Assembly (NCBI GenBank): GCA_021161085.1
Contig: JAGHBH010000142.1
Location: 1 to 7,073, forward strand
Direction: 5' to 3'
Source of the DNA: Thermoplasmata archaeon
GTDB taxonomy: Archaea; Thermoplasmatota; Thermoplasmata; JAGHBH01
Length of the DNA stretch: 7,073 nt
The position numbers and the translations under genes were made by a program. Numbering within the stretch: position 1 is the stretch's first letter; every line of letters starts with the position of its first letter. The notes below the pieces were generated by a model, which was given only the letters and a program-made list of their open reading frames with translations, did not search any database and was not told the origin of the DNA. This document shows, in pieces, positions 1 to 4,225 of the stretch.

Positions 1-1745
1 AGCATGGCCACGGTGGAGCCCCCCATGAGAGACATCACCAATGTGGCAAAGGCATTGGCCTGAGGAGCCGCCAGGTTCACCGAGCCCGTGGCCAGGCCGT
101 AGGAGAAGGCGGAGGAGCCCACCACCGCTATGGTGGCCCCCACGACGATACCGGTCAGCTCACCCTTGACCAGGTGATACGGACGGGTGCCAGCATATAT
201 TCCCAGCTTGAAATCCCCTATGATGTCGCTGCTGAGGCTCAGGGAACTGCCGAAGATTGCGGCCCCGAAGATGCTCATCACGATGAGACTGGACTGTTTC
301 AGTCCGATGAGGGCGAACACACCCATCAGCAGCAGGAGGACGATGAAGCTAGTGCCGGATACGGGGGTGGTGCCCACCTCCCCCATCGTCTTGACCCCGA
401 TGGCCCCCAGGAAGAAGGTGACGGCCACGAGCAGAATGGCGAATATGGCAGAGGGCAAGATGGGAAAACCCCCCAGACCGAATGCGGTGGTTATACCGAA
501 GATCACTATCAGCATCATCACCGGAATGTGCATCATGGGCCACTCGAACCACCCCTTGCCGGGAACATAGTCCATCCCGGCGGAGAGTTCCTTCTTGCCG
601 CCGAACAGCGGGATGTCGGCCATGGCACTCCTGAATACCGTCCGCATCTTCACCAAGGCCGTTATGCCGCCCCCCAGGATGGCCCCCACCGCTATTATCC
701 TGGCAACATATTTGTAGGCTATGAAAGCGGACACATCGGAGAAAGGAGACCACGCACTCAGGGCTCCAAGGGTCTGGGTGGAATAGAACATCTCCTTGCT
801 CGGTATATAGATCGGGACGTTGGTATAGACCACCAGGGGGATGATGACGAACCAGGTCAACATGGTCCCGGAGGACACCAGAAGGGCGGTCCTCAGGCGC
901 ATGAACCATCCTATGGCTATCTGGATTGGAATGAACTCGAAACCAAGATGGGTGTATTTGGCATACGGGACCTGCACCTGGCCGCGCTCGTAAATCCTGC
1001 CGCCGAAGATCTTGTCCAGAATGGATGATTCGCCGAACCTGAAGTCCCTCAGGAAGGTGAAGAACGCCGTGATGCTCGCCCAGGTGACCACCAGCCGGAT
1101 GGCCTTTTTCGCCTCCTCCACGGCACCGCTGGAGATATCGTTGGCGATGTCCACCAGCTTCACCGACGCCTCTATTCCCGGCACCGGGAGAGGGTCCTCC
1201 ACCAGCCACACCCTCCGGAAGATGGTGAAGTACAACACCCCCATGAAGCCGCCCAAAATGGTGGCCGCCACCGCCGTGGCGATGGGCGGGATGGCATCCG
1301 GCGTGACCAGATGCGGATAATCCGCCGAATACGTTAGCAGATATATGGCGGGATACGAAAAGACGAACCCCGTACAGGTGGCCGCCGCACCCGTGGCGGC
1401 GCCGGCCACGATGTTGACCTCCGTGGGCCTCCACTTCAGAGCCAGACCCATCAGATACGCCAGATACCAGGCCCCGCTCACTATGGTCCCCACCTTGAGC
1501 CCCACATACTGGTTGATGAGAGCGAAGGCGGCACCGATCAGGAGGCCCCACACCACACGCTTCCACAGAAACACCGAACGGTCAAAACCCTCAACCCGGG
1601 CCTTCTCGTTCAGATACTGCTCAAGGGTCCCAGTGTTGATGTTGCCCCAGATTGTCTCGTCGAAGAAATCCAGGGTGCCCTCTTCCATTCCCTTTATCCC
1701 TTCAGGCGTCAAAGGTCTCCTGTATGCGGATTTCCTTACCGGCAA
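1..1745 (-). CDS. OPT-family oligopeptide/metal-chelate transporter, C-terminus beyond the window
   Basis: This is a polytopic membrane transporter of the oligopeptide transporter (OPT) superfamily, whose members import small peptides, siderophores or metal chelates, usually proton-coupled. About 581 codons are visible before the left edge. After about 50 polar residues come many hydrophobic segments. Family signatures include NQYVGLKVGTIVSG (near residues 63-76), TTPVSGTSF in the C-terminal half, SSDIIGDFKLGIYAGTRP near residue 510, and LAAPQANAFATLV near residue 560. The preferred start is TTG at 1745, because GAGGTG lies five bases upstream (1751-1756) and an in-frame TGA lies just before it. 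The alternative is ATG at 1688, which removes 19 residues and has a poorer ribosome site. It lies 88 bases after secG with no clear promoter between, so co-transcription is possible. The substrate cannot be told from sequence. Long open frames overlapping it on both strands lack family motifs. Confidence 0.94.
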   Translation of the reverse strand, partial: MPVRKSAYRRPLTPEGIKGMEEGTLDFFDETIWGNINTGTLEQYLNEKARVEGFDRSVFLWKRVVWGLLIGAAFALINQYVGLKVGTIVSGAWYLAYLMGLALKWRPTEVNIVAGAATGAAATCTGFVFSYPAIYLLTYSADYPHLVTPDAIPPIATAVAATILGGFMGVLYFTIFRRVWLVEDPLPVPGIEASVKLVDIANDISSGAVEEAKKAIRLVVTWASITAFFTFLRDFRFGESSILDKIFGGRIYERGQVQVPYAKYTHLGFEFIPIQIAIGWFMRLRTALLVSSGTMLTWFVIIPLVVYTNVPIYIPSKEMFYSTQTLGALSAWSPFSDVSAFIAYKYVARIIAVGAILGGGITALVKMRTVFRSAMADIPLFGGKKELSAGMDYVPGKGWFEWPMMHIPVMMLIVIFGITTAFGLGGFPILPSAIFAILLVAVTFFLGAIGVKTMGEVGTTPVSGTSFIVLLLLMGVFALIGLKQSSLIVMSIFGAAIFGSSLSLSSDIIGDFKLGIYAGTRPYHLVKGELTGIVVGATIAVVGSSAFSYGLATGSVNLAAPQANAFATLVMSLMGGSTVAM

Positions 1746-1750
1746 CTGAA

Positions 1751-1756
1751 CACCTC
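1751..1756 (-). promoter_or_regulatory. Ribosome binding site supporting a TTG start
   Basis: GAGGTG on the minus strand ends five bases before TTG at 1743-1745. It matches the archaeal 16S anti-Shine-Dalgarno sequence well, and it is the main reason for choosing TTG over the ATG at 1686-1688. Confidence 0.6.
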
Positions 1757-1781
1757 ATGCCATCTCCCGCCACCAGAAACC

Positions 1782-1816
1782 CCGGCTCACGCGCGGGCCA
1801 AACCGATGTCAGCCGG
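1782..1816. repeat. Short inverted repeat in the secG-OPT gap
   Basis: CCGGCT (1782-1787) and AGCCGG (1811-1816) form a six-base inverted repeat around a 23-base GC-rich spacer, between the secG stop and the OPT ribosome site. It could fold in RNA or bind a dimeric regulator. At this GC content chance is a real alternative. No T-run follows, so it does not look like a terminator. Confidence 0.25.
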
Positions 1817-1833
1817 CAACATGCGGCAAAGGC

Positions 1834-2001
1834 TCACACTGGCCAGTAGAACTTCAGTATCTCCACACCGAAGGCGGCGATGAGACACATGGCCACGACC
1901 AGCCTCGGGTCCACCTTTATCGCCTTCTCGTCCTCGGCGTCGAAATACCTTATCAGACCGGCACCTGAATGAAAGCCCTCGCCCTTCTTCTTTTTCGGCA
2001 T
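1834..2001 (-). CDS. secG: Preprotein translocase subunit Sec61-beta (archaeal SecG)
   Basis: This 55-residue protein is the beta subunit of the archaeal Sec61/SecYEG channel, which moves proteins across or into the membrane. It starts [10 protein letters not shown], followed by the signature [18 protein letters not shown] (residues 12-29) and then DPR. This matches the family pattern of a lysine-rich cytoplasmic N-terminus, a [12 protein letters not shown] motif and an acidic patch. One membrane helix follows (about residues 34-50), ending FYWPV. The length is normal for archaeal Sec61-beta. ATG at 2001 is preceded by AAGGTG about six bases upstream, and the stop is TGA. An upstream TATA box gives it its own promoter. 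The OPT gene follows 88 bases downstream on the same strand. Confidence 0.95.
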   Translation of the reverse strand: MPKKKKGEGFHSGAGLIRYFDAEDEKAIKVDPRLVVAMCLIAAFGVEILKFYWPV

Positions 2002-2050
2002 CCTAGACACCTTTACCTTGTCCTATCTCCACCTGCCATAATCCCTTTTC

Positions 2051-2060
2051 ATATATTAGC
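2051..2060 (-). promoter_or_regulatory. TATA box, secG promoter
   Basis: On the minus strand GCTAATATAT, preceded by the purine-rich GTAAA, resembles an archaeal TATA box with a BRE-like flank. It lies about 50 bases before the secG ATG, placing the expected transcription start near 2028-2030 and giving a leader of roughly 27 bases that includes the AAGGTG ribosome site. It also lies beyond the T-run that ends the TPR gene, as expected for an independent unit. Confidence 0.55.
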
Positions 2061-2104
2061 TTTACCGGAGAGCCGGCGCCGAAACCGGAGCCGGGCCTCA
2101 ACAG

Positions 2105-2124
2105 CCAAAAAACGCCTCGCCCGA
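2105..2124 (-). terminator. T-rich terminator after the TPR gene
   Basis: A run of six T on the minus strand (A at 2107-2112) lies 13-18 bases after the TGA stop, preceded by the GC-rich GGGCGAGGCG. Archaeal RNA polymerase terminates at such T-tracts without needing a strong hairpin. The site separates the TPR transcript from the secG promoter. Confidence 0.5.
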
Positions 2125-3426
2125 TCACTCCAGCCGGCCCGAGAGAGCGTCGATCTGCGCCCATATCTCCTTGGCCTCTATGCCCTCAAGCGTCTTCCTG
2201 GCCTTGTCAAGGAAATCCCTTGCCTCCGCCTTCTTCCCCTTCTTCATCCGCTCCTCCGCCAGAGAGATATAAACCCTGGAGATGTTGTGCGGGGACCTGG
2301 TCCTCTCCGCATAATCCAGCGCCTCGGCCAGAGCCTTCTCCGAGTCCTCCCATCTCTCCGCCGCCGCATATGCGTCCCCCAGAAGCTTGAGGGCGGCCGA
2401 CGCACCCCTCACATCGTCTATCAACTTCAACGTCTTGATGGCGTTCTCGCTGTAGGATATCGCCTTCTCCACCTCCCCCATGTTCAGATAGGCCTCGGCC
2501 ATGTTGAAAAGAGACCAGCTGGTCATCCTCTCGTTCAGTATCTTCTCCCCCTCGTGCTTGCACTTCTCGAAGAAGTCTATGGCCTTCTGCCACTCCTTCT
2601 TCTGAAGCATTATGTCTCCCAGGTTGTTGTAGGCCCTGGCCAGTTCCTCGCCTCCGCCGATGCTCTCCAATATCTCGGCCGCCCTGCTGTAGAGGTCGAA
2701 CGCCTTGTCCAGCTCCCCCCGCTCGTTGTAGACGTTGCCCAGGTCTATGATTATCACCCCCTCCTTGCTCCTCTCCTTTATCCTCCTCACTATCTCCAGG
2801 GCCTCCTTGTACGCCTTCTCGGCACTCTCGAAATCACCCTGATTCCAATAGACCAGCCCCAGACCCCTGAGGGCGTCCGCCTTTCCCGCGTTGTCCCCTA
2901 TGCTCTCGGACAGCTCGAGAGCCTTCTTAAGCCATCTGGCCGCCTCCTCCCACTCGTTCAGATTCCTGTGCACATGGCCGATACCCCGATAAGCCTCCGC
3001 CTCGAGTAGAGGCTGCCTGGACTGCCTCGCCGCCGAGGACGCCCGCTTGTAGTCCTTGATGGCCTCCTCCCACTCCTTCAAAAAGGTATGAGTCGTGGCC
3101 AGAGCCAGATATATCCCGGCCTCCCTCTGGCTACGCAACATCGGATCCCCCGTCTTCTTGACCTCCCCCAGTTCCGCCAGATGCTTATAGAGGAGCAGTT
3201 TCCTCTCCAGAATCTTGGCACGCTCCTGACCCACCATGGGAGCCACGGACCGGGCTATACCCCTGGCCAGCCGGGGAATATCCCTTACGGTTATCCTCTC
3301 CATCTCCACACCCATATCCAGGCACTGCTTCCTGAGCGCCAGAAGACCCATCTCCCCCAGCTCTCTCTGAAGAAGGGTACGTATCTCCATGCTCAACATC
3401 ATCGGATTTATGGATTCCTGCGGCAT
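2125..3426 (-). CDS. TPR protein with eight repeats and an N-terminal helical domain
   Basis: This 433-residue protein is soluble, with no signal peptide or membrane segment. Residues about 102-415 are eight tetratricopeptide repeats, starting near 102, 142, 182, 222, 262, 302, 342 and 382. The spacing is exactly 40 residues, typical of the long-helix (LGN/kinesin-light-chain) TPR class. Examples of the helix A/B core are GLGLVYWNQGDFESA and NLGDIMLQKKEWQKA. Such arrays form a superhelix that binds peptides or partner proteins. Residues 12-95 form a separate helical region (around RELGEMGLLALRKQ and DIPRLARGIARSV) that I cannot assign to a named family; it may be an adaptor or dimerisation module. 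The start is uncertain: ATG at 3426 is the first after an in-frame TAA, but its GAGGT directly abuts the ATG. ATG at 3402 and later ones are possible. The gene has its own promoter and terminator. The partner is unknown. Confidence 0.95.
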   Translation of the reverse strand: MPQESINPMMLSMEIRTLLQRELGEMGLLALRKQCLDMGVEMERITVRDIPRLARGIARSVAPMVGQERAKILERKLLLYKHLAELGEVKKTGDPMLRSQREAGIYLALATTHTFLKEWEEAIKDYKRASSAARQSRQPLLEAEAYRGIGHVHRNLNEWEEAARWLKKALELSESIGDNAGKADALRGLGLVYWNQGDFESAEKAYKEALEIVRRIKERSKEGVIIIDLGNVYNERGELDKAFDLYSRAAEILESIGGGEELARAYNNLGDIMLQKKEWQKAIDFFEKCKHEGEKILNERMTSWSLFNMAEAYLNMGEVEKAISYSENAIKTLKLIDDVRGASAALKLLGDAYAAAERWEDSEKALAEALDYAERTRSPHNISRVYISLAEERMKKGKKAEARDFLDKARKTLEGIEAKEIWAQIDALSGRLE

Positions 3427-3466
3427 ACCTCTGCCCCCTTACGGAGGAAGCAGGTATATCCCCCTT

Positions 3467-3491
3467 CATATTTCATATTTTTGTTATAAAC
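3467..3491 (-). promoter_or_regulatory. Probable promoter of the TPR gene
   Basis: The minus strand carries TTTATAAC (3483-3490), a reasonable archaeal TATA box about 57 bases before the ATG at 3426, implying a transcription start near 3460. Immediately downstream is a tandem heptamer, AAATATG twice (3467-3480). It could be a second TATA-like element or an operator. Which of the two directs transcription cannot be decided by eye. Confidence 0.45.
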
Positions 3492-3537
3492 CATGGGGCA
3501 CTACACCCTCCTATCCCAATAAATACAACAGCCTCCT

Positions 3538-4107
3538 CTACCACGGAACGCTTTTCTTGCCCATCCAGTAGCCGATGATGTTTATGCATCTGTGGAGGGG
3601 GGCGGTGAGGACGATGACGAAGCCCAGCGCCAGGAGTCCCCATCCCACGAAGAAGTGGGGGAGGGTCCACCATGGGACGAACAGCAGGCCGAAGAAGAGG
3701 GCTCCCGCCACGAAGTCGTACTGGTCCAGGACGGGGGCCTTGTCCCCTCTCCCCAGGCCCAGGCGTCTTTTGATGAAACTGCCGAACATATCGCCGGCCA
3801 TGGCGCCGGTGGCGAAGACCAGGGATACCACAAAGGCATCCCACAGCGAGCCGAAGGAGAGAAAGCCCATGCCCGGGCTCCAGGAAATCATCTCGAACAC
3901 CACGCCCACCACCACGCCGGCGAAAACGCCCCCGATGGTGCCCCGCCAGGTCTAGCCGTCCCCCGGAACCCGGCGGCCGTCCGACATGCACCTGCCCATG
4001 TCCACGGGTGGGCCGCCGCCCAGGAGCACCGCCGCTGGGTTGGCCACATAGGCTGGCATGAAGAACCATACGCCCAGGACGGCGGCCATGACTTCCAGCA
4101 GGAGCAT
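3538..4107 (-). CDS. carS: CDP-archaeol synthase CarS (DUF46 family) interrupted by in-frame TAG
   Basis: CarS transfers CMP from CTP to unsaturated archaetidic acid, giving the CDP-lipid from which archaeal polar head groups are built; it is an integral membrane enzyme. The frame has 189 codons, close to family length. Residues 1-51 contain PAYVANPAAVLLGGGPPVDMG (about 18-38) and DGRRVPGDG. Codon 52 is TAG. Residues 53-189 continue directly with TWRGTIGGVFAG, GAMAGDMFGSFIKRR (101-115), GRGDKAPVLDQYDFVAGA (119-136) and the typical C-terminus KKSVPW. Homologues usually read GDGKTWRG or similar, so the stop replaces the lysine and no other damage is visible. ATG at 4107 is the only conventional in-frame start, with no good Shine-Dalgarno. 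The gene diverges from the beta-helix gene. It may be read through, recently inactivated, or carry a sequence error; protein identity is much surer than functional state. Confidence 0.93.
3952..3954 (-). other. In-frame amber codon at CarS residue 52
   Basis: On the minus strand the codons read GAC GGC TAG ACC TGG CGG GGC. The flanking residues DG and TWRG are the conserved CarS motif, so the frame is unbroken. A single change (AAG to TAG) explains it. If real, the candidates are pyrrolysine insertion, a suppressor tRNA, or a null allele. The gene also appears to end with TAG at 3538-3540, at the family's usual C-terminus. Confidence 0.9.
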
Positions 4108-4151
4108 CGGGGGAAAATAGGCGGGGAGAAGATAAGGGTTTCCCCCTGTCT

Positions 4152-4164
4152 CATCGCACCCTCC
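4152..4164 (-). promoter_or_regulatory. Strong Shine-Dalgarno and ATG out of frame with carS
   Basis: GGAGGGTGCG followed by ATG (4152-4154) is the best ribosome-binding-site/start pair upstream of carS. It is 47 bases before the in-frame ATG at 4107, so it reads a different frame. One extra C in the C5 run just before ATG 4107 (G5 at 4109-4113 on the plus strand) would put the two in frame and add 16 residues. It may otherwise be a leader ORF or chance. Confidence 0.35.
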
Positions 4165-4179
4165 ACCCTCCGGTCCCCG

Positions 4180-4198
4180 GAAAACATATATCAAAAAG
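4180..4198. promoter_or_regulatory. Shared divergent TATA element between carS and the beta-helix gene
   Basis: The plus strand reads GGAAAACATATATCAAAAAGG. The near-palindromic core CATATATC (4185-4192) is TATA-like on both strands. Rightward, the A-rich GGAAAA is a good BRE and the expected start near 4215 falls just before the GGTGA ribosome site. Leftward, the expected start is near 4162. The AT-rich patch stands out sharply from its GC-rich surroundings. Whether one or both directions are used is inferred, not seen. Confidence 0.55.
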
Positions 4199-4216
4199 GA
4201 AGGATATTCCGCCCAC

Positions 4217-4221
4217 GGTGA
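4217..4221 (+). promoter_or_regulatory. Ribosome binding site of the beta-helix gene
   Basis: GGTGA ends four bases before ATG at 4226-4228. This fits archaeal 16S pairing and fixes the start, which is followed directly by a signal-peptide-like segment. Confidence 0.7.
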
Positions 4222-4225
4222 TTTG

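Noticed and set aside
174..1028. 284-codon plus-strand open frame
   Set aside because: It is antisense to the OPT gene, highly charged and low in hydrophobic residues, with no ribosome site or family motif.
349..1566. 405-codon open frame on the minus strand overlapping the transporter
   Set aside because: Its product is Gly/His/Arg-rich with no domain pattern. The alternative frame gives continuous OPT motifs and membrane helices, so this is a shadow produced by high GC content.
1969..3009. 346-codon plus-strand open frame
   Set aside because: It is antisense to the TPR gene and secG. Its Leu/Pro-rich repetitive product mirrors the TPR repeats on the other strand.
3538..3915. Downstream half of carS as a separate short gene starting at ATG 3915
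   Set aside because: The conserved segment TWRGTIGGVFAG lies between the TAG and this ATG, and no ribosome site precedes it. It is the rest of one gene.
3473..4069. 198-codon minus-strand frame spanning carS without a stop
   Set aside because: It avoids the TAG only because it is in another frame. Its product is Arg/Gly/Pro-rich and lacks CarS motifs and membrane helices.
3592..4221. 209-codon plus-strand open frame opposite carS
   Set aside because: It is antisense to conserved CarS motifs, with a composition (Glu, His, Gly) typical of shadow frames.
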